This document shows positions 6,615-12,961 of a stretch of DNA of 12,961 nt, one piece after another. A program made the position numbers and the translations under genes. This stretch comes from Paralcaligenes sp039935015. GTDB taxonomy: Bacteria > Pseudomonadota > Gammaproteobacteria > Burkholderiales > Burkholderiaceae_B. The DNA is taken from assembly GCA_039935015.1 (NCBI GenBank), contig JBDTLC010000174.1, forward strand, positions 1 to 12,961, read 5' to 3'. The notes under the pieces were generated by a model. It saw only the letters and a program-made list of their open reading frames with translations, was not told the DNA's origin and searched no databases. Each line of letters begins with the position of its first letter. Positions within the stretch are counted from its first letter, which is position 1.

Positions 6615-7691
6615 CTATTTTAGTGCTTTCAAGACGGCATCGCCCATTTCCGAGGTCGATACCTTGCGAGTGCCGGTTTCGAAAATATCGGCGGTACGCA
6701 ACCCAAGCTCGAGCACAGCCTGAACCGCGGTCTCAATCCGGTCGGCCTGAGCCGCCGCAGCAAGAGAGTAACGCAGCAGCATGGCGGCCGACAGAATCGT
6801 TGCCAGCGGATTGGCCATGTTCTTGCCGGCGATGTCGGGCGCCGAGCCATGGCTAGGCTCGTACAAGCCCTGATTGGATGAGTTCAACGAAGCCGAAGGC
6901 AACATACCGATAGAGCCCGTGAGCATGGCGGCCTCGTCAGAAAGAATGTCGCCAAACAAATTACCCGTGACGATAACGTCGAATTCTTTGGGCGCACGCA
7001 CCAACTGCATAGCCGCATTGTCTACATACATGTGTGAGAGCTGGACATCAGGATATTCGCGCGCAACGTCGGTCATGATGTCGCGCCAGAATTGCGAGGT
7101 TTCAAGCACATTGGATTTGTCGACGCTACACAACTTCTGGCCGCGCTTACGCGCCGCCTGGAAACCCACGTGTGCAATGCGCCGCACCTCAGACTCGGCG
7201 TAATGCATGGTGTCGAACCCCTGACGCTCACCCTTGAACGGGCCGTCGGCAACCTCGCGTACGCCCCGCGGCTGACCAAAATAAATATCGCCCGTTAATT
7301 CACGTACGATAAGAATATTCAGGCCTGAGACCACTTCAGGCTTGAGTGACGAGGCATTGGCCAGTTGAGGATACAAAATAGCCGGGCGCAAGTTGGCAAA
7401 CAAGCCCATCGCCTTACGCAAGCCCAGAATGGCTTGTTCAGGCCGAAGCTCACGCGGCAGCGTATCGTATTTCCAGTCACCTACTGCTCCAAACAAAACG
7501 GCGGAAGACGTTTTGGCTAATTCGAGCGTTGATGGCGGCAAAGGGTGGCCCATCGCGTCGTACGCAGCCCCTCCCACCGGAGCCGTTTGTATTTCCAAGT
7601 CGAGATCCAATGCGCGCAGCACGCGTACCGCTTGCTCAGTAATTTCGAAACCTATGCCATCACCTGGCAAAACCGCTATCTTGTGACTCAT
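6615..7691 (-). CDS. leuB: 3-isopropylmalate dehydrogenase
   Basis: This 358-residue NAD-dependent enzyme oxidises and decarboxylates 3-isopropylmalate to 2-oxoisocaproate in leucine synthesis. The N-terminus is MSHKIAVLPGDGIG. RELTGDIYFGQPRG carries the catalytic tyrosine and DKSNVLETSQFWR the catalytic lysine. MYVDNAAMQLV and FGDILSDEAAMLTGSIGMLPSA supply the metal-binding aspartates, and EPSHGSAPDIAGK the NAD site. The frame is open 13 codons further upstream, to an ATG at 7730. I chose 7691 because a strong GGAAGG lies just before it and the family opening MSHKIAVLPGD begins there. It is separated from leuD by 511 bp, so it probably has its own promoter. asd follows after 85 bp. Length and active-site residues look normal. 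Confidence 0.98.
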   Translation of the reverse strand: MSHKIAVLPGDGIGFEITEQAVRVLRALDLDLEIQTAPVGGAAYDAMGHPLPPSTLELAKTSSAVLFGAVGDWKYDTLPRELRPEQAILGLRKAMGLFANLRPAILYPQLANASSLKPEVVSGLNILIVRELTGDIYFGQPRGVREVADGPFKGERQGFDTMHYAESEVRRIAHVGFQAARKRGQKLCSVDKSNVLETSQFWRDIMTDVAREYPDVQLSHMYVDNAAMQLVRAPKEFDVIVTGNLFGDILSDEAAMLTGSIGMLPSASLNSSNQGLYEPSHGSAPDIAGKNMANPLATILSAAMLLRYSLAAAAQADRIETAVQAVLELGLRTADIFETGTRKVSTSEMGDAVLKALK

Positions 7692-7692
7692 A

Positions 7693-7700
7693 TTCCTTCC
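7693..7700 (-). promoter_or_regulatory. Ribosome-binding site fixing the leuB start
   Basis: A purine-rich GGAAGGAA directly precedes the ATG at 7691. No comparable site precedes the longer in-frame start at 7730, so the shorter LeuB is preferred. Confidence 0.7.
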
Positions 7701-7785
7701 TGAATTTCGCCTATGGCAATACGGCGGCACCTATCGCCCGCTTCGTAATCACCCATGTAGATACCATTTTGGCCCGCAATGATTC

Positions 7786-7806
7786 TGGCAGCCACAAGGG
7801 CTGCCA
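7786..7806. repeat. Hairpin repeat unit 1
   Basis: TGGCAGCC (7786-7793), loop ACAAG, GGCTGCCA (7799-7806): a perfect 8-bp stem. Read on the minus strand it is GGCAGCC-CTTGT-GGCTGCC, the same pattern as the other three units. It lies 94 nt upstream of the leuB ATG, inside the probable leuB leader. GCCACT is tandemly repeated just beside it. Confidence 0.65.
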
Positions 7807-7832
7807 CTGCCACTGCATTAGCGACGAATGAG

Positions 7833-7860
7833 TTTTGTAGCGGCACCCTTCGTGGGTGCC
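7833..7860 (+). repeat. Hairpin repeat unit 2, copy of inverted 28-bp repeat
   Basis: TTTTGTAGC is followed by the perfect 7-bp hairpin GGCACCC-TTCGT-GGGTGCC (7842-7860). The whole 28 bp recurs inverted at 8145-8172 with 25 of 28 identities. An ACGAA motif precedes both copies. It looks like a small dispersed extragenic repeat (REP-like) of this genome. Confidence 0.7.
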
Positions 7861-7871
7861 ATGCCCCGAAC

Positions 7872-7895
7872 AGAGGCATCCCTTGTGGCGCCTCT
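7872..7895. repeat. Hairpin repeat unit 3
   Basis: AGAGGC (7872-7877) pairs with GCCTCT (7890-7895), with inner CC/GG pairs around the loop CTTGT and a small AT/C internal bulge. The core GGCATCC-CTTGT-GG-CGCC matches the other units but has diverged in its right arm. Confidence 0.5.
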
Positions 7896-7928
7896 CCAAG
7901 ACAAACAAACCAACGTGTCCAACTGTCC

Positions 7929-7957
7929 TTTATAAAGTGTCTGGCTAGCCAAGCCAA
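7929..7957 (-). promoter_or_regulatory. Candidate sigma-70 promoter for leuB and downstream genes
   Basis: On the minus strand TTGGCT (7957-7952) and TATAAA (7934-7929) are separated by 17 nt, the optimal spacing. A transcript would begin near 7922, leaving a leader of about 230 nt with repeat units 3, 2 and 1 before leuB. A second TTGGCT at 7952-7947 is spaced too closely to serve. This is pattern matching only. Confidence 0.45.
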
Positions 7958-8015
7958 GCTTCGCCCGCCAAATGAACGTAAAAACCGCTAAATTGTGCGA
8001 TTCATGCAACCTACT

Positions 8016-8037
8016 GGATTTTGCACCACGAAAATCC
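8016..8037. repeat. 22-bp palindrome upstream of leuB
   Basis: GGATTTT (8016-8022) and AAAATCC (8031-8037) are perfect inverted arms around the 8-nt centre GCACCACG. It lies about 60 nt upstream of the proposed -35 hexamer of leuB and downstream of leuD. It could be an operator or a transcript-end hairpin; no T-run follows on either strand. Confidence 0.4.
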
Positions 8038-8144
8038 CGAGAAGTGGGGCCATGACGAGTGCTACCGCGAAGTTCTTAGTGGCGTCGATGGCGGGCGTCA
8101 CAGGGTGCTATGTGCCCTGAGAATGGGAATGCACGAAGTCATAG

Positions 8145-8172
8145 GGCACCCACAATGGATGCCGCTACAAAA
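8145..8172 (-). repeat. Hairpin repeat unit 4, inverted copy of 28-bp repeat
   Basis: GGCACCC (8145-8151), loop ACAAT, GGATGCC (8157-8163): a 7-bp stem with one C-A mismatch, followed by GCTACAAAA. Reverse-complemented, it matches 7833-7860 at 25 of 28 positions. It begins 30 nt beyond the leuD stop, so it could act as the 3' hairpin of the leuCD message. Confidence 0.68.
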
Positions 8173-8202
8173 TTCGTTACTACAAACCTGCACCCGCTTG
8201 CG

Positions 8203-8865
8203 TCAGGAACGCAGAACACCTGCAGGGGTTCCTTCAAGCCACGGGTATCGCGCCAGATGCTCGGCCTCGAAGGCCCGTATCTTGTCGGATTTTTGTAGCG
8301 TCTGGCCGATTTCGTCTAGACCATTGATCATGCTTTGCTTGCGAAACGGCTCGATATCAAAGGCCAACTCACGACCATCCTGGGCAATCACGACCTGGCG
8401 AGCCAAGTCGATACGCAACTTATAACCCACAAATGCTTTGACCTCATCAAAGAGGCGCGCCACCTCGAGCTCGGACAACACGATGGGTAGCAAACCATTC
8501 TTGAAACTGTTGTTAAAGAAGATGTCGGCATAAGAAGGCGCGATGATGGCGCGGAATCCATATTGCGTCAACGCCCATGGGGCATGCTCGCGGCTCGACC
8601 CACAGCCGAAATTCTTGCGCGCCAGCAACACCGACGCACCCTGATAACGGGATTGATTCAATATAAAGTCGGGATTGAGCGGACGCCTGCTGTTGTCCAT
8701 TCCCGGCTCACCATGATCGAGATAGCGCAATTCGTCAAACAGGTTGGGTCCGAACCCTGAACGCTTGATCGATTTGAGGAATTGCTTGGGGATAATCAGG
8801 TCGGTATCGACGTTTTCGCGGTCCAGTGGGGCCACTAGCCCATGATGGGTGGTAAATGCTTGCAT
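8203..8865 (-). CDS. leuD: 3-isopropylmalate dehydratase small subunit
   Basis: This 220-residue swivel-domain subunit pairs with LeuC to isomerise 2-isopropylmalate to 3-isopropylmalate. The N-terminus MQAFTTHHGLVAPLDRENVDTDLIIPKQFLK is typical and sets the start. LLARKNFGCGSSREHAPWAL is the substrate-recognition and active-site signature. FNNSFKNGLLPIVL and FDIEPFRKQSMINGLDEIGQTL complete the family pattern. A strong AAGGAG (8876-8871) lies 5 nt before the ATG and overlaps the leuC stop, so the two subunits are almost certainly co-translated. Length is normal. No separate gene lies between leuC and leuD. Downstream is the 511-bp repeat-bearing gap before leuB. Confidence 0.98.
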   Translation of the reverse strand: MQAFTTHHGLVAPLDRENVDTDLIIPKQFLKSIKRSGFGPNLFDELRYLDHGEPGMDNSRRPLNPDFILNQSRYQGASVLLARKNFGCGSSREHAPWALTQYGFRAIIAPSYADIFFNNSFKNGLLPIVLSELEVARLFDEVKAFVGYKLRIDLARQVVIAQDGRELAFDIEPFRKQSMINGLDEIGQTLQKSDKIRAFEAEHLARYPWLEGTPAGVLRS

Positions 8866-8870
8866 GAGGG

Positions 8871-8876
8871 CTCCTT
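8871..8876 (-). promoter_or_regulatory. Strong ribosome-binding site for leuD
   Basis: AAGGAG on the minus strand lies 5 nt before the leuD ATG and overlaps the leuC TAA, indicating close coupling of the two subunits. Confidence 0.75.
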
Positions 8877-10278
8877 AACGAAAATTCCTGACATCAACAA
8901 AATGGCCGGCCAACGCTGCGGCAGCGGCCATGGCCGGACTGACCAGATGGGTACGTCCACCCTGCCCCTGGCGGCCTTCAAAATTGCGGTTCGACGTCGA
9001 CGCACAACGCTCACCGGGCTCGAGGCGGTCGGCATTCATAGCCAGACACATAGAGCAACCGGGCTCGCGCCACTCAAAACCCGCTGCTAGGAAAATCTTG
9101 TCCAGGCCCTCTTGCTCGGCCTGCTTTTTGACAAGCCCCGAACCGGGTACCACCATTGCCTGCTTCACATTGGCAGCAACGTGCTTGCCACGCGCCACCA
9201 GAGCCGCTGCGCGCAAATCTTCAATTCGCGCATTAGTGCAAGAACCGATAAAAACCTTGTCGATGCGAATATCCACCAAAGGCGTATTGGGTTTTAACCC
9301 CATATAGTGCAGCGCGCGCTCCATGCCACTGCGCCGCCCCGCGTCTTTTTCCTTATCGGGATCGGGTACCCGCGCATCGACCGACAAAACCATTTCCGGC
9401 GACGTGCCCCAGGTCACCTGCGGGGTAATTTGCCGCGCATCGATTTCAACCACCCGATCAAACTGGGCGCCTGGGTCGGAATGCAGCGTACTCCAGTACT
9501 TGACCGCCTGATCCCACAACACGCCGGTAGGGGCATAAGGGCGTCCACGGAAATAGTCGATGGTTTTCTCATCAACCGCCACCATGCCCGAGCGAGCGCC
9601 CGCCTCAATGGCCATATTACACACCGTCATACGGCCTTCCACCGACAAGGCTCGAATGGTGCTGCCAGCGAACTCGATAGCATGACCAGTTCCGCCTGCC
9701 GTGCCTATCTTGCCTATAACATAGAGCACCAGATCTTTAGCCGTACAGCCAAAGGGCAGTTCGCCTTCAACGCGAACCAGCATACTGTGGTTCTTTTTCA
9801 TCAGCAGCGTCTGCGTGGCCAGAACATGCTCGACCTCGGAGGTGCCAATGCCAAACGCTAAAGTACCCAGCGCGCCGTGAGTGCTGGTATGCGAATCGCC
9901 GCAAACCACAGTCATCCCCGGCAAAGTCGCCCCTTGCTCCGGTCCGATAATATGCACAATGCCCTGGCGCAAATCGTTCATGCGAAATTCGGTAATGCCA
10001 AACTTTTCACAGTTGCTGTCCAGCGTATCTACCTGCAAACGCGAAATGGGGTCGGTAATACCTTTGCTACGGGCCGTGGTAGGGACATTATGATCGGCCA
10101 CCGCCAGATTCGCCTGGACACGCCAAGGTTTGCGGCCAGCCAGCGTCAGCCCTTCAAATGCCTGCGGACTAGTTACTTCGTGCACCAAATGACGGTCTAT
10201 ATACAGTAGACAGGTGCCGTCGGGCTCTTGGTCGACAATATGTGCATCCCAGAGTTTGTCGTATAAAGTTCGGGCCAT
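8875..10278 (-). CDS. leuC: 3-isopropylmalate dehydratase large subunit
   Basis: This 467-residue aconitase-family subunit carries the [4Fe-4S] cluster and, with LeuD, isomerises isopropylmalate in leucine synthesis. The N-terminus is MARTLYDKLWDAHIV. VCGDSHTSTHGALGTLAFGIGTSEVEHVLATQ is the aconitase-type signature stretch. Cluster ligands lie in FIGSCTNARIEDLRAAA and in PGCSMCLAMN (two cysteines). STSNRNFEGRQGQGGRTHLVSP and an Ala-rich end complete the large subunit. Length matches the LeuC family. A modest AAGAG lies about 9 nt before the start. It is the first gene of the leuCD pair, with candidate promoter and palindrome in the 125-bp gap upstream. No missing residues were noticed. Confidence 0.98.
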   Translation of the reverse strand: MARTLYDKLWDAHIVDQEPDGTCLLYIDRHLVHEVTSPQAFEGLTLAGRKPWRVQANLAVADHNVPTTARSKGITDPISRLQVDTLDSNCEKFGITEFRMNDLRQGIVHIIGPEQGATLPGMTVVCGDSHTSTHGALGTLAFGIGTSEVEHVLATQTLLMKKNHSMLVRVEGELPFGCTAKDLVLYVIGKIGTAGGTGHAIEFAGSTIRALSVEGRMTVCNMAIEAGARSGMVAVDEKTIDYFRGRPYAPTGVLWDQAVKYWSTLHSDPGAQFDRVVEIDARQITPQVTWGTSPEMVLSVDARVPDPDKEKDAGRRSGMERALHYMGLKPNTPLVDIRIDKVFIGSCTNARIEDLRAAALVARGKHVAANVKQAMVVPGSGLVKKQAEQEGLDKIFLAAGFEWREPGCSMCLAMNADRLEPGERCASTSNRNFEGRQGQGGRTHLVSPAMAAAAALAGHFVDVRNFR

Positions 10279-10319
10279 TACAGTGCTCTTACAAAAGACA
10301 GATTGGATAAGGAAAACCC

Positions 10320-10347
10320 ATTATGCCACCGTCAGAACCTAGTACAA
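10320..10347 (-). promoter_or_regulatory. Candidate promoter for leuCD
   Basis: On the minus strand TTGTAC (10347-10342) and CATAAT (10325-10320) are separated by 16 nt. The start would fall near 10312, about 35 nt before the leuC ATG. The -35 match is weak, so this is tentative. Confidence 0.3.
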
Positions 10348-10354
10348 GAAGAGA

Positions 10355-10372
10355 TTTTATACTAGTATTAAA
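10355..10372. promoter_or_regulatory. AT-rich 18-bp palindrome upstream of leuC (possible operator)
   Basis: TTTTATACTAGTATTAAA is an inverted repeat with a perfect 10-bp core (ATACTAGTAT, 10359-10368) and one mismatched pair in the outer arms. It sits about 50 bp upstream of the proposed leuC transcription start, a position and AT-rich symmetry that would suit an activator such as a LysR-type protein. No regulator gene is in the window. Confidence 0.42.
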
Positions 10373-10403
10373 AGTGATATCCTGAACGATGGGTAAGGTG
10401 GTA

Positions 10404-11462
10404 TCAACCGCACTGAGAGCGATGGCGCAATGCATGATCCATTAATACGATAGCCAGCAATGCCTCGACAATCGGTGTGGCTCTTATCCCTACGCAAGGA
10501 TCGTGACGGCCCAACGTCTGGACAGTGACGGCGTCTCCGGCACGATTGATCGACTGACGCTCGATGCGAATGCTGGAGGTAGGTTTGATGGCCACGCTAA
10601 CAGTAATGGCCTGTCCGGAAGAAATCCCGCCCAGCACACCGCCGGCATTATTGCTTAGGAATCCCTGAGGCGTAATTTCATCGCCGTGCTGCGAACCGTG
10701 CTGCGTAATACAGTCGAACCCGGCCCCAATCGAAACGCCCTTCACGGCATTCAGGCCCATCATGACGTGAGCAATATCGGCGTCGAGCCGGTCGTACAAG
10801 GGTTCACCCCACCCTGCGGGCGCGTTTTCGGCCACAACCTCGATACGGGCGCCGATGGAATCTCCGTCACGACGCAATTGATCCATAAAAGCTTCCAACT
10901 GGGGAACAATGGCTGCATTGGGGGCGTAAAAAGGGTTATTGACGACCTCGTCCCAAGACTCGAAGGGAATCGCGATAGGCCCGAGTTGGCTCATATAGCC
11001 ACGAATGACGACGCCGTGCGTTTGCGCGAGCCATTTTTTAGCAATCGCGCCGGCCGCCACCGAGGGTGCCGTCAGGCGCGCCGATGAACGGCCTCCGCCG
11101 CGTGGATCGCGCTCGCCAAATTTACGCCAATAGGTATAGTCGGCATGGCCGGGACGAAAGGTGTCGGCAATGGCACTGTAATCTTTGCTGCGCGCATCGG
11201 TATTGCGTATAAGCAACCCGATGGGCGTGCCGGTCGTCAGCCCCTGATATACCCCAGACAGGATTTCCACCTGATCGGCCTCCTGGCGCTGTGTCACGTG
11301 CCGTGAGGTGCCCGGACGGCGGCGATCGAGCTCATGCTGAATGTCGGCCTCGCACAGCGCCAACCCCGGCGGACAACCATCTACCACCGCCCCGATAGCC
11401 GGGCCATGGGATTCGCCAAAATTAGTAACGCAAAAAAGCTTGCCTAAAGTACTGCCGGACAT
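10404..11462 (-). CDS. aroC: Chorismate synthase
   Basis: This 352-residue FMN-dependent enzyme eliminates phosphate from 5-enolpyruvylshikimate-3-phosphate to give chorismate, the precursor of aromatic amino acids and folate. The first signature GNxFGESHG appears as VTNFGESHGPAIGAVVDG (His19). RRRPGTSRHVTQRQEAD, FRPGHADYTYWRKFGERDPRGGGRSSARLTA (about 103-133), NNAGGVLGGISSGQ and the late signature GRHDPCVGIRATPIVEA follow in order. It is the bacterial type, of normal length, and all signature residues look intact. The gene lies 68 bp downstream of selO and 125 bp upstream of leuC, all on the minus strand. I see no clear terminator between aroC and the leuC promoter region. It may share a transcript with selO. 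Confidence 0.98.
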   Translation of the reverse strand: MSGSTLGKLFCVTNFGESHGPAIGAVVDGCPPGLALCEADIQHELDRRRPGTSRHVTQRQEADQVEILSGVYQGLTTGTPIGLLIRNTDARSKDYSAIADTFRPGHADYTYWRKFGERDPRGGGRSSARLTAPSVAAGAIAKKWLAQTHGVVIRGYMSQLGPIAIPFESWDEVVNNPFYAPNAAIVPQLEAFMDQLRRDGDSIGARIEVVAENAPAGWGEPLYDRLDADIAHVMMGLNAVKGVSIGAGFDCITQHGSQHGDEITPQGFLSNNAGGVLGGISSGQAITVSVAIKPTSSIRIERQSINRAGDAVTVQTLGRHDPCVGIRATPIVEALLAIVLMDHALRHRSQCG

Positions 11463-11530
11463 AAGGGCTCTTGATAGAGGTAATAAAACAGAAATACGCG
11501 ATAAGTCTGATTATGCCATTACTGACTATC

Positions 11531-12961
11531 TCAGGAAGAACAACTGACCTCCAGCTCGCAAGCCCAAGCGGGCGGAAGCGCCGCATAGTCTTCGAAGCCC
11601 TCGCGCTCCGTGTAGGGATCGCTCAAGAGCCCAAGCAAAACATCAATTTTGCTCGCGTCACCCAGCTTGGCAGCGCGTATAGCCTCTTCAGCCAGATGAT
11701 TACGCAATATATACAAGGGGTTGACGCGATCCATGCCTGCACGGCGCTCGGGTTCGGCCAGCCCGTCGACAGACAGGCGCTGCGTGTACAGATCGAGCCA
11801 CGCTAAAGCCGCAGCACGATCGTCGAACAGGGCCAGGAACGGCGCATTATCTTGTGAAACTTGTGCCAAGCGTCGAAAGCTAAGCGTGAAGTCGGCCCGA
11901 TTCGTGTGCAACAGGCGCCACCATTCGTCCACCAGAGTTTCATCGCCATCGCCCCACTGCAACAAGCCGAATTTGTCGGCCAGCCGCCGCCGATAGGCAT
12001 TCAAAAACGCGGACTCAAAATGCGCCAGCTGCGCTTTCAAATCCTCAGGATCGATATCGAGCGCGACGAGGCTATTGGCCAAACGGTATAAATTCCAATG
12101 CGCAACCGCCGGCTGGGCGTTCCAGGCGTAACGCCCCTGTGTATCGGTGTGGTTGCACACATACTTGACCTGAAAAGCATCCATGAAACCAAAGGGGCCG
12201 TAATCCATGGTCAGTCCCAGAATCGACATGTTGTCGGTATTCATGACACCGTGGCAAAAACCCACGGTCTGCCATGCTGCGACCATCTCGGCAGTTTTAA
12301 TGGTGACTGTCTTTAGAAATCTCAAGGCGACAGCGGTTAACTCGTTGGGTTCACCTACCTTTCCTTGGCGACATTCGGGGTAAAAATGATCGACCACATA
12401 ATCGAGCAAGATACGCAGGTTTTCAGGCGAAGAGTGCCAATGCTCGAACGAACCGAAGCGCACAAAGCTGGGCGAGACGCGAGCCACAATCGCCGCTGTT
12501 TCAACGGTTTCGCGATAGACGGGGTCATCAGATACAACCAGCGCCAGGGCGCGTGTGGTCGGGATGCCTAAACCCGCCATCGCTTCACTGGCAAGATACT
12601 CGCGTACCGACGAACGCAGCACCGCGCGTCCATCACCCATGCGCGAATAGGGAGTGCGCCCGGAGCCTTTTAGTTGTAGCTCCCAATGACCCGCAGGGCT
12701 TACGATTTCACCCAGCAAATGAGCCCGGCCGTCGCCCAGTTGCCCGGCCCACACACCGAACTGATGGCCGCTGTAGACAGCAGACACCGTTTTGCCGCCG
12801 GCCAGCGGCTGCGAACCTGCGCACACATCAAGAAACGCCGGCTCGGCCAGTGCCCGCGCCGACAGCCCCAACAGCCCTGCCACAACTGTATTGACATGCA
12901 ACAGGCGCGGTTGCGTCAGGGGCTGAGTGGCTAGTCGCGTGTAGAACGCAGGGGGTAGTTC
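11531..12961 (-). CDS. selO: SelO/YdiU family protein AMPylase (5' partial)
   Basis: The frame runs off the right edge; 476 residues are visible, starting ELPPAFYTRL, so only about ten N-terminal residues are missing. SelO is a pseudokinase-fold enzyme that transfers AMP from ATP to protein Ser, Thr or Tyr residues, linked to oxidative stress. Visible motifs are QFGVWAGQLGDGRA, LQLKGSGRTPYSRMGDGRA (nucleotide-binding lysine), SVREYLASEAM (glutamate partner), GFCHGVMNTDNMS and MDYGPFGFMD, which carry the metal-binding and catalytic acidic residues. The protein ends in SCSS; the cysteine is the position occupied by selenocysteine in animal SelO and by cysteine in bacteria. The stop is TGA after CSS. 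aroC follows after 68 bp. A TTG at 12901 begins an in-frame run but is internal, because upstream codons match the family N-terminus. Confidence 0.96.
   Translation of the reverse strand, partial: ELPPAFYTRLATQPLTQPRLLHVNTVVAGLLGLSARALAEPAFLDVCAGSQPLAGGKTVSAVYSGHQFGVWAGQLGDGRAHLLGEIVSPAGHWELQLKGSGRTPYSRMGDGRAVLRSSVREYLASEAMAGLGIPTTRALALVVSDDPVYRETVETAAIVARVSPSFVRFGSFEHWHSSPENLRILLDYVVDHFYPECRQGKVGEPNELTAVALRFLKTVTIKTAEMVAAWQTVGFCHGVMNTDNMSILGLTMDYGPFGFMDAFQVKYVCNHTDTQGRYAWNAQPAVAHWNLYRLANSLVALDIDPEDLKAQLAHFESAFLNAYRRRLADKFGLLQWGDGDETLVDEWWRLLHTNRADFTLSFRRLAQVSQDNAPFLALFDDRAAALAWLDLYTQRLSVDGLAEPERRAGMDRVNPLYILRNHLAEEAIRAAKLGDASKIDVLLGLLSDPYTEREGFEDYAALPPAWACELEVSCSS

Larger units (their letters stand above)
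7692..8202. other. Intergenic region leuD-leuB with repeat cluster, no convincing gene
   Basis: This 511-bp stretch lies between two leucine genes. I find no ORF with family character on either strand. It contains four small hairpin repeats of one type (7786-7806, 7842-7860, 7872-7895, 8145-8163), a 22-bp palindrome (8016-8037), a GTGCCCT...AGGGCAC pair (8112-8118 with 8143-8149) and a plausible minus-strand promoter (7957-7929). No tRNA signature is seen. Confidence 0.8.

Noticed and set aside
7691..7730. Longer LeuB beginning 13 codons upstream.
   Set aside because: The extra residues are not LeuB-like, and the strong GGAAGG site sits directly before the ATG at 7691.
7688..7957. Minus-strand ORF of 89 codons overlapping the leuB start.
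   Set aside because: It runs through the hairpin repeats and past the leuB ribosome site with no family character or good start signal; more likely leader sequence.
7981..8010. Terminator for leuCD ending in five T residues on the minus strand.
   Set aside because: Only a 3-bp stem could precede the T-run, too weak to call.
7786..8172. CRISPR-like array from the repeated hairpins.
   Set aside because: Units vary in sequence, orientation and spacing (about 12 to 250 nt), unlike identical direct repeats with uniform spacers.
10356..10361. TATAAA on the minus strand inside the leuC palindrome as a -10 element.
   Set aside because: No acceptable -35 hexamer lies 16-18 nt upstream (CAGGAT at 17 nt); the TTGTAC/CATAAT pair further down fits better.
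11463..11530. Promoter for aroC in the selO-aroC gap, with CATAAT on the minus strand.
   Set aside because: No convincing -35 hexamer at proper spacing; the 68-bp gap is compatible with readthrough from selO.
12899..12901. TTG as the start codon of SelO.
   Set aside because: The frame continues upstream with ELPPAFYTRL and LTQPRLLHVN, which match the SelO N-terminus, so the gene is cut by the window edge.

Overview
The window is ordinary chromosomal housekeeping sequence from a betaproteobacterium. The minus-strand gene order leuC-leuD-leuB-asd-fimV-truA-trpF is the arrangement I know from Burkholderiales. The moderate GC content and the short FimV-like protein suggest Alcaligenaceae (Bordetella, Alcaligenes or Pusillimonas relatives). 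This placement is inferred from gene order and protein character, not from a search.

Layout from left to right: (1) positions 1-1437 hold, on the plus strand, the C-terminal part of an FMN/FAD oxidoreductase of the 2,4-dienoyl-CoA reductase/trimethylamine dehydrogenase type, cut off by the left edge. (2) A 171-bp convergent gap carries a strong stem-loop at 1449-1476. (3) On the minus strand, transcribed right to left, lie leuB (7691-6615), asd (6529-5399), fimV (5396-3312), truA (3310-2495), a possible 55-codon small ORF (2435-2268) and trpF (2271-1609). Junctions are tight from asd to truA (1-2 nt), and the small ORF overlaps the trpF start as ATGA. (4) A 511-bp gap between leuD and leuB (7692-8202) holds no convincing gene. 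It contains a cluster of small hairpin repeats, two of them in 28-bp inverted copies, and a plausible promoter for leuB and the genes after it. (5) leuC and leuD are adjacent on the minus strand. (6) A 125-bp promoter region with an 18-bp palindrome separates leuC from aroC. (7) aroC and selO follow on the minus strand; selO is cut by the right edge and lacks only its first few residues.

Functionally, LeuC, LeuD and LeuB perform isomerisation and oxidation in leucine synthesis. Asd feeds lysine/diaminopimelate, methionine and threonine synthesis. AroC makes chorismate, and TrpF acts further along the chorismate-to-tryptophan route. TruA modifies tRNA, FimV is a LysM-containing envelope protein, and SelO is a protein AMPylase.

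I see no CRISPR array, rRNA, tRNA, transposase, phage gene or defence system, and no clearly new multi-gene system. The points most worth checking are the leuD-leuB hairpin repeat family, the missing iron-sulfur cysteine in the oxidoreductase, the small ORF coupled to trpF, the break in the usual trpF-trpB order, the repeat-rich FimV that ends soon after its membrane span, and the palindrome upstream of leuC.
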